In this document: positions 42,987 through 51,344 of the stretch, piece after piece
How the letters are laid out: the number at the start of each line of letters is the position of its first letter
How positions within the stretch are numbered: position 1 is the stretch's first letter
DNA from: Ferrimonas kyonanensis DSM 18153
GTDB taxonomy: Bacteria > Pseudomonadota > Gammaproteobacteria > Enterobacterales > Shewanellaceae
DNA length: 51,407 bases
Assembly: GCF_000425405.1 (NCBI RefSeq)
Contig: NZ_AUDJ01000037.1
Coordinates: 1-51,407 of the forward strand
Reading direction: 5' to 3'
Notes under the pieces: generated by a model
The model's database searches: none
Told to the model about the DNA's origin: nothing
What the model saw: only the letters and a program-made list of their open reading frames with translations
Program-made: the position numbers and the translations under genes

Positions 42987-44777
42987 ATGAGTCGTCGATA
43001 CAAGTCGGTTACCCCCTATTCCAGTGTTAATTTTGGCGTGTTGAAGTCACTGCTGCCCTACCTGCTGGAGTTCCGACTGATCCTTGGGTTATCGCTGGCG
43101 TGTCTGGTGGGGGCCAAGGTGGCCAGCGTCGGTTTGCCATTTATCCTCAAACACATTGTCGATAACCTCGATGGTGTTGGTGAGGTGCCGGCGGCGACGG
43201 CGATTCCGTTGGCGTTGTTGCTGGCGTACGGTCTGGTGCGTTTCTCCAACGTGCTGTTTGGCGAGCTTCGCGACACCCTGTTTGGCCGCATTACCGAGCG
43301 GGCGATGCGCCGGGTCGGACTCAAGGTGTTTCGTCACCTCCATAAGCTGGATCTGGGTTTTCATTTAGAGCGCCGTACCGGCGGTGTTTCGCGGGACATC
43401 GAGCGGGGCACCAATGGCATCAGTTTTTTGATGCGGTTTATGGTGTTCAATATTGTGCCAACTTTGCTGGAGATTGGCCTGGTGGTGGGGTTGCTGTGGT
43501 GGAATTACCACATCGGCTTTGCACTGATTGTGTTGCTGGCGGTAGTGGCGTACATCGGTTTTTCTGTGGTTGCCACCGAATGGCGAACCGATTTTGTTCG
43601 TCAGGTCAATGAGGCCGAGTCCCAGAGCAGCACTCGGGCCGTTGACAGCCTGCTGAACTTTGAAACGGTTAAATACTTCACCAATGAAGAACACGAAAGT
43701 CGCCACTATGACAGTGAGTTGTCGCAGTGGGAGCAGGCGCGGCGTCGCAATAGGTTGTCGTTGTTTGCGTTAAACGGCGGTCAGGCGCTGATCATTGCGG
43801 TAGCCATGACTGCGGCCATGGTCTTGGCGGCATCGGACGTGGTCGACGGTGGCATGACCCTGGGTGATTTTGTGCTGATCAACAGCTTTATGATGCAGGT
43901 GTTTATGCCTCTGAATTTCCTTGGTTTTGTCTATCGGGAAATGAAGGGGTCGCTGGCCAATATCGAGAAAATGTTTGACCTGCTGGGTCGAAAGCCCGGA
44001 GTGGAAGATGCCGATGATGCGACCGAGTTGCAAGTGGGCCAAGGGGCCATCGAGTTCGATAATGTGCATTTCCATTACCACCCGGAGCGACCGATTCTTA
44101 AAGGGGTCAGTTTTCGGGTTGAGCCAAAACAAAAAGTGGCCATTGTCGGCAGCAGTGGTGCCGGCAAATCGACGTTGTTTAAGTTGCTGTTCCGTTTTTA
44201 TGACATCACTGACGGGGGCATTCGCATCGATGGCCAGTCGGTGAGTGAGGTCTCACAATCCTCGTTGCGGCGCGCCATCGGGGTGGTGCCTCAGGATACG
44301 GTGTTGTTTAACACTTCAATTCTGGAGAATATCCGTTATGGTCGGGTCGAGGCCAGTGATGAAGAGGTGGATAACGCGATTCGATTGGCCCACTTGGACC
44401 AGTTTATTGCTCGTCTTCCGGACGGTGCGCAGACCCTGGTGGGAGAGCGAGGCTTGAAGCTTTCAGGTGGAGAAAAGCAGCGGGTGGCCATTGCTCGGGC
44501 CATTCTCAAGCACCCGCCAATCATGGTGTTTGATGAGGCCACCTCGTCGCTGGACAGCCATTCTGAACAGCATATCCTAACCGCCCTGAGTGAGATTGCC
44601 CGTGAACAGACCACCTTGGTGATTGCGCACCGACTCTCGACGGTGGTGGATGCCGATAAGATTGTGGTGCTGGATCAGGGCATGGTGGTCGAGCAGGGCA
44701 GTCATCAACAGCTGCTGGCTCTCGATGGCCATTACGCTGCATTGTGGCGGGTGCAGCAGCAACAGCGTAGCAGTTGA
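42987..44777 (+). CDS. ABC exporter, Atm1/ABCB7-like (fused permease and ATPase)
   Basis: A 596-aa half-transporter that works as a homodimer. Six helices occupy residues ~30-310, and the nucleotide-binding domain starts near 345: Walker A 'GSSGAGKST' near residue 388, Q-loop 'VVPQDTVLFN', signature 'LSGGEKQR', Walker B 'IMVFDEATSSLD' and H-loop 'IAHRLST'. 'DIERGTNGISFLMRFMVFNI' and 'NFETVKYFTNEEHE' are typical of the Atm1 branch, which exports glutathione-linked sulfur or metal compounds. Start at ATG 42987 follows AGGCAGAG; TTG 42954 is less likely. It is divergent from the MBL gene. Confidence 0.92.
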   Translation: MSRRYKSVTPYSSVNFGVLKSLLPYLLEFRLILGLSLACLVGAKVASVGLPFILKHIVDNLDGVGEVPAATAIPLALLLAYGLVRFSNVLFGELRDTLFGRITERAMRRVGLKVFRHLHKLDLGFHLERRTGGVSRDIERGTNGISFLMRFMVFNIVPTLLEIGLVVGLLWWNYHIGFALIVLLAVVAYIGFSVVATEWRTDFVRQVNEAESQSSTRAVDSLLNFETVKYFTNEEHESRHYDSELSQWEQARRRNRLSLFALNGGQALIIAVAMTAAMVLAASDVVDGGMTLGDFVLINSFMMQVFMPLNFLGFVYREMKGSLANIEKMFDLLGRKPGVEDADDATELQVGQGAIEFDNVHFHYHPERPILKGVSFRVEPKQKVAIVGSSGAGKSTLFKLLFRFYDITDGGIRIDGQSVSEVSQSSLRRAIGVVPQDTVLFNTSILENIRYGRVEASDEEVDNAIRLAHLDQFIARLPDGAQTLVGERGLKLSGGEKQRVAIARAILKHPPIMVFDEATSSLDSHSEQHILTALSEIAREQTTLVIAHRLSTVVDADKIVVLDQGMVVEQGSHQQLLALDGHYAALWRVQQQQRSS

Positions 44778-44819
44778 GTATCGCTCTTACCTTCGCTGTA
44801 CTCTGCTTTGGGTTTAGAT

Positions 44820-45565
44820 CGTCGTGCTCGCGCTCGCGGGTACTCAGTATCTTGCCTTTCTGCTCGTAGTGTCTGTTTTTGATTTTGATTGTCGTGCCCG
44901 CGAACGCGGGTACCCAGCGTCTTTTGCTCTTCGTCATTGTTGCGAATGCGACAATCCAGTGTTTGTTATTGGTAAGAAACCCCAAAGCCACTGGGCCCTC
45001 GCGTTCGCAAGGGCGACACGGTTGGGGTTGGTGAGTGTGGCGGCATCGGTTGCCGCAGGGGAGTGCAGCTCTCACCGAACAATTAATAAAACCTCCGTCG
45101 TGCCCGCGAACGCGGGTACCCAGCGTTTTTTTGCTCTTTGTCATTGTTGCGAATGCGAGAATCCAGTGTTTGTTCTTGGTAAGAAACCCCTAAGCCACTG
45201 GGCCCTCGCGTTCGCAAGGGCGACGGTGCTTGTTGGATGGGTTTGCGGTAAGTCCGCTCTACCGTGGCTACGGCAGAGCCCGGCATTGGTGGTTACCACT
45301 CAACGTCCAACTATCCCTCAGTCGTTTCTGTTACCACTCAATGTCCAACCATCCTTCCGTCGTGCCCGCGAACGCGGGTACCCAGCGCCTTTTGCTCTTC
45401 GTCATTGTTGCGAGCGCGAGAATCCAGTGTTTGTCCTTGGTAAGAAACCCCTAAGCCACTGGGCCCTCGCGTTCGCAAGGGCGACAGTGTGGAGGATATG
45501 AGCCCTCGGGTTCGAAGGGCGACGGGGTGAAGGATATGGACCCTCGAGTTCGCAAGGACGACGCT
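44820..45565. repeat. Palindromic repeat cluster 6
   Basis: Gene-free. Forward A copies lie near 44820, 44891-44920, 45097-45126 and 45358-45387. B-like copies with TTGTTGCGAATGCGA(C/G)AAT are near 44935, 45140 and 45402. Reverse C copies are near 44990-45018, 45198-45227, 45460-45487 and degenerate ones near 45500-45565. The spacer module 'gtgtggcggcatcggttgcc' near 45033 recurs in cluster 7. The module with 'ctctaccgtggctacggcag' near 45257 recurs in clusters 4, 8 and 9. Confidence 0.9.
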
Positions 45566-45586
45566 GTGAACGGGGTGGTGGTTAGG

Positions 45587-46774
45587 TTAGCGCAGTGGTT
45601 GCACAGCGGTGGAGTGCTCAGTTCGATCCAATGCACCGCTGAGACGGGTCAGCGCCAGTGCCAGCAATACCACGGCGGCACCGATCCACGGCGTGTCCAT
45701 CAAACTGCCGCTGTCGACAATGAGACCGCCGGCGGCGGCGCCCAGTGCGATTCCCAGGTTGAATGCGGCGATATTAAATCCCGATGCCACGTCGACGGCA
45801 TTGGGCAGGTGTTTTTCAGCCAGTTGCACGACATATACCTGCAGTCCGGGCACATTACCAAACGCAAACGCTCCCCAGATCATGATGGTCAGGCCGGCAC
45901 TAATGGGGTGGTAAGCGGTTTGAGAAAACAGCAGCAGTACCGACGCCAGACCGATAAACATTACGGTTAAGGCTTTGATGGGGCCATGTGTATCGGCCAG
46001 TTTTCCGCCCCAGAGGTTGCCAATGGCAACGGAGGCGCCATACAACAGGATCATTGGTGCCACCAGATGACTGCTGATTCCTGTGACCTGCTCGAGAATG
46101 GGGGTTAGGTAGGTAAACAGAATGAAGTTACCGCCATAGCCCAGAGCCGTGATCAGGTACACCAGCACCAGCCGAGGCTGAGCCAACACTTTGGCTTGAT
46201 CCCGCAGGCTGGCGGTGGCGCCGGGTTTCAGGTCGGCAGGGATCAATGCAGCGCTACCCAGCAGGGCAATCACACCGAGAGCGGACACCACCAGGAAAGT
46301 GGCTCGCCAGCCCCACTCCTGGCCAATGAGGGTGCCTAGCGGTACTCCGGTGACCAGAGCAACGGTCAGGCCGGTAAACATGATGGCGATGGCGCTGGCT
46401 TCTTTATCTTTGCTGACCAGGCTGGTGGCAATGGTTGAGCCGATGGAAAAAAAAACTCCGTGGGCCAGGCCGGTCAGGACTCGGGCCGCAATGAGGGTGT
46501 TGTAGCCCGGTGACAGCCAGGCGATCAGATTGCCAATGATGAACAGGGTCATTAGAGCCAGAAGCAGGTGTTTGCGGTTCCAGTGGCTGGTGAGAGCGGT
46601 GAGAACCGGGGCACCAACGGCCACACCCAGCGCGTACAGGCTGACCAGCAGCCCTGCTGACGGCAAGGAGACCCCGAGATCTGAAGCTATGGTTGGTACC
46701 AGGCCGACGATAACAAATTCGGTCGTTCCGATGGCGAAAGCACTTAAAGTCAGTGCGAATAAAGCTAGAGGCAT
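45587..46774 (-). CDS. MFS efflux transporter (DHA1, AraJ/NepI-like)
   Basis: A 395-aa 12-helix major facilitator protein. 'FAIGTTEFVIVGLVPTIASD' and 'GVSLPSAGLLVSLYALGVAV' at the N terminus are the hallmark of the AraJ/YdeA/NepI group. Motif A is altered ('ALTSHWNRKHLLL'). 'RVLTGLAHGVFFSIGSTIA' and motif C-like 'GVPLGTLIGQEWGWRATF' follow. It probably exports sugars, nucleosides or drugs. GGAG is 6 nt before the ATG. It is divergent from a LysR regulator 103 bp away, the common regulator-target arrangement. Confidence 0.92.
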   Translation of the reverse strand: MPLALFALTLSAFAIGTTEFVIVGLVPTIASDLGVSLPSAGLLVSLYALGVAVGAPVLTALTSHWNRKHLLLALMTLFIIGNLIAWLSPGYNTLIAARVLTGLAHGVFFSIGSTIATSLVSKDKEASAIAIMFTGLTVALVTGVPLGTLIGQEWGWRATFLVVSALGVIALLGSAALIPADLKPGATASLRDQAKVLAQPRLVLVYLITALGYGGNFILFTYLTPILEQVTGISSHLVAPMILLYGASVAIGNLWGGKLADTHGPIKALTVMFIGLASVLLLFSQTAYHPISAGLTIMIWGAFAFGNVPGLQVYVVQLAEKHLPNAVDVASGFNIAAFNLGIALGAAAGGLIVDSGSLMDTPWIGAAVVLLALALTRLSGALDRTEHSTAVQPLR

Positions 46775-46823
46775 GAGAATCTCCGCGTGTAACGCTTAAG
46801 TTGTGGACGGCGATTATTCCGGC

Positions 46824-46840
46824 TTATACTTTTGCGATAA
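46824..46840. promoter_or_regulatory. Candidate LysR-type binding site
   Basis: TTAT-N9-ATAA at 46824-46840, an interrupted dyad with the T-N11-A core spacing of LysR boxes, in the 103-bp gap between the divergent MFS and lysR genes. It was found by eye only. Confidence 0.35.
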
Positions 46841-46877
46841 ACGACTCCTTTATGAAATTACTTTTGTTGAAAATGCA

Positions 46878-47759
46878 ATGAAGTCCCGTTCAGATGATCT
46901 GCAATTGCTGTTGGCGGTGGTCGACAGTGGAGGTTTCTCTGCCGCCGCTGATGCCTTGGGCATTCAAGTGGCCCGTGTGTCCAGAGCGGTGAGCCGACTC
47001 GAGCAGCAGTTGGGCGTTACGCTGCTTAATCGAACCACTCGGCGGGTGGAACTGACTGAAGAGGGGCGCCAATTTGTGTATGAAGTGCGGCAAGGAATGG
47101 CGCAGTTGCTGCACGCCGAGGCTCAGCTTCAGAGTCGGCTGGATACCCCGTCTGGCCGATTAAGAGTCGATGCTGCCAGTCCTTTTATTCAGCATCAACT
47201 GGTGCCGCTGATAGCGGAGTTTCAGCAACAGTATCCACAGATAGAGCTGGAGCTGACTTCCAATGAAGGTTATGTGGACCTGCTGGAGAAGCGCTGTGAT
47301 GTAGCGATTCGCATTGGACCCTTGACGGACTCGAGTCTGCATGCCCGACAGTTAGGGCGCAGTGCGCTGCATTTGGTAGCCTCGCCGGATTATCTGGCGC
47401 AGTGCGGAATCCCTGAAAACGTTGAGCAGTTATTGAGCCATCGGCTGTTGGGTTTTGTTGGTACTCGTGCGCTTAATGTGTGGCCGCTGCCGGAGGTGGG
47501 AGAGATCCGTCCGGCCATCAGCAGCAGTAATGGCGAGGTGCTTCGACAGTTGGTGTTGATGGGCAACGGAATAGCCTGTTTGTCGGCATTTATGATCCAA
47601 GATGATTTGGCCAAAGGGCGTCTGGTTAAGCTGCTGGAGTTGCAGACTCTGCCGCATACTGATCGAGAGTTGGTCAATGCGGTTTACTATCGCACTACGG
47701 CCATTCCCAGTCGAATTCGTGCCTTTTTGGACTTCATTGAACCGCGGCTAACTTTGTAG
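46878..47759 (+). CDS. LysR-family transcriptional regulator
   Basis: A 293-aa protein. The N-terminal helix-turn-helix is 'DLQLLLAVVDSGGFSAAADA', then 'GIQVARVSRAVSRLEQQLGV', then 'LLNRTTRRVELTEEG'. The effector domain starts near residue 90 with 'SGRLRVDAASPFIQHQLVPL'. It most likely controls the divergent MFS transporter and itself. Start at ATG 46878 matches the usual LysR N terminus; the frame from 46803 has 25 extra residues with no family match. The stop is followed within 25 bp by a truncated A-type repeat. Confidence 0.93.
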   Translation: MKSRSDDLQLLLAVVDSGGFSAAADALGIQVARVSRAVSRLEQQLGVTLLNRTTRRVELTEEGRQFVYEVRQGMAQLLHAEAQLQSRLDTPSGRLRVDAASPFIQHQLVPLIAEFQQQYPQIELELTSNEGYVDLLEKRCDVAIRIGPLTDSSLHARQLGRSALHLVASPDYLAQCGIPENVEQLLSHRLLGFVGTRALNVWPLPEVGEIRPAISSSNGEVLRQLVLMGNGIACLSAFMIQDDLAKGRLVKLLELQTLPHTDRELVNAVYYRTTAIPSRIRAFLDFIEPRLTL

Positions 47760-47771
47760 AGCCCTTTTAGC

Positions 47772-48175
47772 TGTACCGGTGTACGCGGGTACCCAGTGCC
47801 TTGTGCCCTTCGTCATTCTTGCGAAAGCGAGAATCCAGAGTCTGTTATTGGTAATAAACTTCAAAGTCACTGGGCCCTCGCGTTCGCAAGGGCGACACGG
47901 TTGGGGTTGGTGAGTGTGGCGGCACCGGTTGCCGCAGGGGAGTGCAGCTCTCACCGAGCAATCAATAAAACCTCCGTCGTGCCCGCGTACGCGGGTACCC
48001 AGCGTCTTTTTTACATTCAACCACAAAGCCACTGGGCTCTCGCGTTCGCAAGGGCGACACGGTTGGGGTTGGTGAGTGTGGCGGCACCGGTTGCCGCAGG
48101 GGGAGTGCAGCTCTCACCGAACAATCAATAAAACCTCCGTCGTGCCCGCGTACGCGGGTACCCAGCGTCTTTCGT
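47772..48175. repeat. Palindromic repeat cluster 7
   Basis: Gene-free. A truncated A copy (gtacgcgggtaccca) is at 47780-47794, a B copy near 47812-47836, and reverse C copies near 47868-47897 and 48028-48057. Full A copies are at 47975-48004 and 48139-48168. Two nearly identical ~95-nt spacer modules (47899-47974 and 48060-48138, containing 'ggtgagtgtggcggcaccgg') show a local duplication of about 160 bp. Confidence 0.9.
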
Positions 48176-48253
48176 TTCTCTGGCTCAAGGGAAAAAGGGG
48201 CACTCTGGCGGCGAGGGAAGTCGGTAAGTAATGCCCTCAGGGCGCAATGCGGG

Positions 48254-48412
48254 TTATAACTTAACCCAGATGTAGATCATGAAGCCGATCATCATCAGCA
48301 CAATGGGAATGGCGAGGATGGGGAATAGCGCCAGCAACAGCCACATCGCCAGGGCGATCCAGTCACCGTAGCGATCAAAAAAACTAGGTCGTTCTTTGTT
48401 TGGGTGGGTCAT
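48254..48412 (-). CDS. Small single-helix or hairpin membrane protein (52 aa)
   Basis: A short ORF. The polar start 'MTHPNKERPSFFDRYGDW' is followed by a continuous hydrophobic stretch to the end ('LAMWLLLALFPILAIPIVLM' then 'MIGFMIYIWVKL'). The hydrophobic part is long enough for one long helix or a helical hairpin with a Pro-containing bend. It sits downstream of, and in the same direction as, the DUF2750 gene, but a terminator lies between them. I do not recognise the family. The amino-acid composition and clean stop and start make it credible as a real small protein. Confidence 0.6.
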   Translation of the reverse strand: MTHPNKERPSFFDRYGDWIALAMWLLLALFPILAIPIVLMMIGFMIYIWVKL

Positions 48413-48414
48413 GG

Positions 48415-48445
48415 AAAAAGCAAAGAGCCCATTGCTGGGCTCTTT
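48415..48445 (-). terminator. Rho-independent terminator after the DUF2750 gene
   Basis: Stem AAAGAGCCCA (48422-48431) / TGGGCTCTTT (48436-48445) with a 4-nt loop; on the minus strand it is followed by GCTTTTTCC. It lies 6 bp beyond the DUF2750 stop and just before the small membrane-protein ATG. Confidence 0.88.
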
Positions 48446-48451
48446 GGAAAC

Positions 48452-48823
48452 CTATTCGCCTTGCAGCTCAGTGGCCAGCTCTTTGGCTGACATCACTTCG
48501 CCTTCACCGGCACGGGTCGGTACCAAGGCAACGTCGTAGCCATCGTTTGACAGGCCGGGAACCCACTTGTCGAGGAAGTCATCCAGTGGAATGCCCATGG
48601 GCTGACAGCCTGCGTATTCTTCGGTGGCCCAGCTTTCCGCCAGGTCTTGATGGGGCCACAGCAGCAAACACTGTTCTTCGCCGGTATCCACTAACACGCA
48701 GCCCTGCTCATTGGCCAGGGTCCACAGGGTTTTATGCTCTGCGACCTGCTCCAGGAACTGAGCAAAACGCTCTTTACTGGTTTGTCGGTAGAAATTATCG
48801 ATCTGTTCTTGGGTCAGGGACAT
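48452..48823 (-). CDS. DUF2750-family protein
   Basis: A 123-aa acidic cytosolic protein of the DUF2750 type. Pattern elements are 'YRQTSKERFAQFLEQVAEHK', 'LWTLANEQGCVLVDTGEE', 'LLLWPHQDLAESWATEEYAG' and 'IPLDDFLDKWVPGLSNDG'. The function of the family is not known to me. It has its own terminator and is divergent from the nitronate monooxygenase gene. Confidence 0.8.
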   Translation of the reverse strand: MSLTQEQIDNFYRQTSKERFAQFLEQVAEHKTLWTLANEQGCVLVDTGEEQCLLLWPHQDLAESWATEEYAGCQPMGIPLDDFLDKWVPGLSNDGYDVALVPTRAGEGEVMSAKELATELQGE

Positions 48824-48977
48824 GGTTTACTTCTCAAGTGGTGAGTTACCGGCGGAGTATAACAGCAGCCTGACGCCATAACCAAAGCGTACGAATTTAT
48901 AAGCAGTTTTGCGCAAAACTTGCTCAGCAGGACGACCGTGGTAACAATACGGTTAGAACCATATCAGGAGAACCATT

Positions 48978-49970
48978 ATGTCACTGCCAACATTGCTGCA
49001 GGACACCTTACAATTGCCTGCAGTTGCAGCGCCAATGTTTCTGGCGTCGGGTCCGGAACTGGTGATTGAAACCTGTAAGGGCGGGGTCGTCGGCAGTTTC
49101 CCCGCGTTGAATCAGCGCACCAGCGAAGGCTTTGAGCAGTGGCTGGAAGAGATTAATCTCGCGCTGGTGGAGGCCAAAAAGCAACCCGGAGCATTGGTGG
49201 CGCCTTATGCAGTCAACTTGATTGTGCATGGCTCTAACCCTAGGTTGAAGGACGACTTGGCTTTATGCGTGAAGCATAAGGTACCGATCATCATCACTTC
49301 TCTTGGAGCGGTATCGGAGTTAGTGGAGCAGGTTCACAGCTACGGCGGGGTTGTTTTCCACGATGTCACCAATGTACGCCATGCCAAAAAGGCAGTGGCT
49401 GCCGGTGTTGATGGTCTCATTGCCGTAGCCGCTGGAGCTGGCGGACACGCCGGAACCACCAGTCCGTTTGCGTTAGTGGCGGAAATACGACAGTTCTTCC
49501 AGGGAACGGTGCTGCTCGCTGGCTGTATCTCCTGTGGTCAGGATATTGCCGCAGCCCAGCAGATGGGGGCGGATCTGGCTTACATGGGAACCCGGTTTAT
49601 CAACACTCAGGAAGCGATGTCGGCCGAGGGCCACAAAAAGATGATTCAGCAATCGATGTCGGCTGACATTCTCTATACCCCAAACGTGTCTGGGGTAGCG
49701 GCGAACTTCCTCAAGGACAGCATTCGCAATGCCGGTTACGATCCGGAAAACCTGGCGCCGAAAACCGAGATCGACTTTGGTCAGGAGTTAACTCCCGGAG
49801 AGAATCAGGGGGATAAGCAGAAGGGGGCCTGGGCGGAGATTTGGTCTGCCGGCCAAGGGGTGGGCAGTATTAAAGACATTCCGACTGTGGCTAATCTGCT
49901 GCAGCAGTTGAAGCTGGAGTATCAGCAAGCCATTGCCGCCCACCACGATATGGTGCAGCGCTATATGTAG
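48978..49970 (+). CDS. Nitronate monooxygenase (2-nitropropane dioxygenase family)
   Basis: A 330-aa FMN-dependent TIM-barrel enzyme that oxidises alkyl nitronates such as propionate-3-nitronate. 'LPAVAAPMFLASGPELVIE' at the start, 'GLIAVAAGAGGHAGTTSPFA' with the likely catalytic His in GGHAG, and 'GADLAYMGTRFINTQEAM' for FMN phosphate binding are family blocks. AGGAG lies 8 nt before the ATG. A degenerate half A-type repeat begins three bases after the stop codon. Confidence 0.93.
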   Translation: MSLPTLLQDTLQLPAVAAPMFLASGPELVIETCKGGVVGSFPALNQRTSEGFEQWLEEINLALVEAKKQPGALVAPYAVNLIVHGSNPRLKDDLALCVKHKVPIIITSLGAVSELVEQVHSYGGVVFHDVTNVRHAKKAVAAGVDGLIAVAAGAGGHAGTTSPFALVAEIRQFFQGTVLLAGCISCGQDIAAAQQMGADLAYMGTRFINTQEAMSAEGHKKMIQQSMSADILYTPNVSGVAANFLKDSIRNAGYDPENLAPKTEIDFGQELTPGENQGDKQKGAWAEIWSAGQGVGSIKDIPTVANLLQQLKLEYQQAIAAHHDMVQRYM

Positions 49971-49971
49971 C

Positions 49972-50565
49972 CATTCGCGGGCACCTAGCGTTTTACACGC
50001 TATGTGTTCGCTGCTTCGTGCCCGCAAACGTGGGCACCCTGTGCCTTTCGTTTTATGCCCGTTGTGTCTGCTTTTGATTTTGATGGTCGTGCCCGCGCAC
50101 GCGGGTACCCAGCGTCTTTAATCGCAATTAAACCCAAAGCCACTGGGCCCTCGCGTTCGCAAGGGCGACGGTGCTAATGGGGTGGTTTTTGCGGTAAACC
50201 CGCTCTACCGGGGCGACGGCAGAGCTCGGCATTGGTGATTACCACTGAACCTCCAACCAACCATCCTTCCGCCTCTCTCGCTACCTCAGTACGTTAATCA
50301 TTACTCCGTCGTGCCCGCGCACGCGGGCACCCAGCGTCTTTTGCTCTTGGTCATTCTTGCGAACGCGAGAATCCAGAGTCTGTTATTGGTAAGAAACCCC
50401 AAAGCCACTGGGCCCTCGCGTGCGCAAGGGCGACGGTGCTGATCGGATGGGATTGCGGTAAATCCGCTCTACCGTGGCTACGGCAGAGCTCGGCATTGGT
50501 GGTTACCACTCAACGTCCAACCATCCTTCCGTCGTGCCCGCGCACGCGGGTACCCAGTGTCTCTT
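49972..50565. repeat. Palindromic repeat cluster 8
   Basis: Gene-free. A half A copy is fused to the 3' end of the preceding gene (49974-49990). A degenerate A copy is near 50009-50037, and full A copies near 50085-50115, 50306-50335 and 50530-50560. A B copy is near 50350-50375. Reverse C copies are near 50140-50169 and 50405-50434. Modules with 'gctctaccgtggctacggca' are near 50467, and a variant (ctctaccggggcgacggcag) near 50202. Confidence 0.9.
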
Positions 50566-50585
50566 GCTTTTTGGCAAGTAAGTAC

Positions 50586-50873
50586 TTACATCAGTGTTTC
50601 CCACAGGTCTTGCCAATAAGGGTTTTCCTGCTCAATCAGTTGAATCTTCCATTCTCGCTTCCAGTGCTTTAACTGTTTCTCTCGAGTTATGGCCTGATAC
50701 ATCGATTGATGTGTTTCGAAATACACCAGTTGGGTTAACTGATGAGAGTGAGAAAACCCATCGATAAACTGGTTCTTGTGCTCCCAAATTCGCTTCATAA
50801 GATTTGAGGTCACGCCAATATACAGGGTGCCGTTTCGGTCATTGGTGATAATGTAGACGCAGGGCTGTTTCAT
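50586..50873 (-). CDS. GIY-YIG nuclease-domain protein (UPF0213/YhbQ-like)
   Basis: A 95-aa single-domain protein. The GIY-YIG core is 'CVYIITNDRNGTLYIGVTSN' with the catalytic Arg in 'LMKRIWEHK', then 'LVYFETHQSMYQAITREKQL' with the conserved Glu, and 'KHWKREWKIQLIE'. Stand-alone copies of this family are common, often near repeats, and their role is unclear. GGGAG lies 8 nt before the ATG. Repeat clusters lie on both sides. Confidence 0.92.
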   Translation of the reverse strand: MKQPCVYIITNDRNGTLYIGVTSNLMKRIWEHKNQFIDGFSHSHQLTQLVYFETHQSMYQAITREKQLKHWKREWKIQLIEQENPYWQDLWETLM

Positions 50874-50934
50874 CCTGTTTGCTCCCTTCCTTAGGAGTTC
50901 GTAATTATAGGAAAGGGATCTTGGGGGGGCTTAA

Positions 50935-51092
50935 AGCCGCTGGACCCTCGCGTTCGCAAGGGCGACGGTGCTAATGGGGTGGTTTTTGCGGTAAATCCGC
51001 TCTACCGTGGCTACGACCAGAGCTCGGCATTGGTGATTATCACTCAAGGTCCAACCATCTCTCCGTCGTGCCCGCGCACGCGGGTACCCAGT
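50935..51092. repeat. Palindromic repeat cluster 9
   Basis: A reverse C copy (50943-50967), the 'gctctaccgtggctacg' module near 50998, and a forward A copy (51064-51092) whose 3' flank is cut at 'acccag' by the IS110-family element. Confidence 0.88.
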
Positions 51093-51344
51093 GATGTGAT
51101 GGACGCCCCCCTACGATACGGCGTCAAATGCGCCAGAATTAAGTTGCGAAACATAATTCCCAGAGGAGCGTCCATCATGTCTATTAAAGCCATTGGAATC
51201 GATTTAGCCAAGAGTGTTTTTCAGGTATGTGTTCTGCAGGAGGATGGTTCAATCCTATGGAACCGCAAGGTCAAAAGGGAGAAGTTGCTTCATACCCTGC
51301 GCAACTTTCCTGCTAAAACGTTGGTGGCCATGGAGTGTAGTGGT
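51093..51344 (+). mobile_element. IS110/IS1111-family element, left part
   Basis: Begins directly after the A-type repeat 'gggtacccag'. A perfect 10-bp inverted pair TGATGGACGC (51097-51106) / GCGTCCATCA (51168-51177) encloses a 61-nt non-coding stretch and overlaps the transposase start. Subterminal repeats and short left ends are features of the IS1111 group. Elements of this family recognise their targets by sequence; some are known to insert in REP palindromes. The right end lies outside the window. Confidence 0.72.
51177..51344 (+). pseudogene. IS110-family transposase, 5' fragment
   Basis: From ATG 51177 (GAGGAG 8 nt upstream) the frame reads 'MSIKAIGIDLAKSVFQVCVL', with the first catalytic Asp of the RuvC-like DEDD domain in 'GIDLAKS', and ends with 'TLVAMECSG', matching the family 'vamEaCsG'. 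After this point the expected 'AHYWAR' continuation is missing and a different sequence begins, so the gene appears broken near 51344. It is also cut by the window end, so the rest cannot be seen. Confidence 0.7.
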
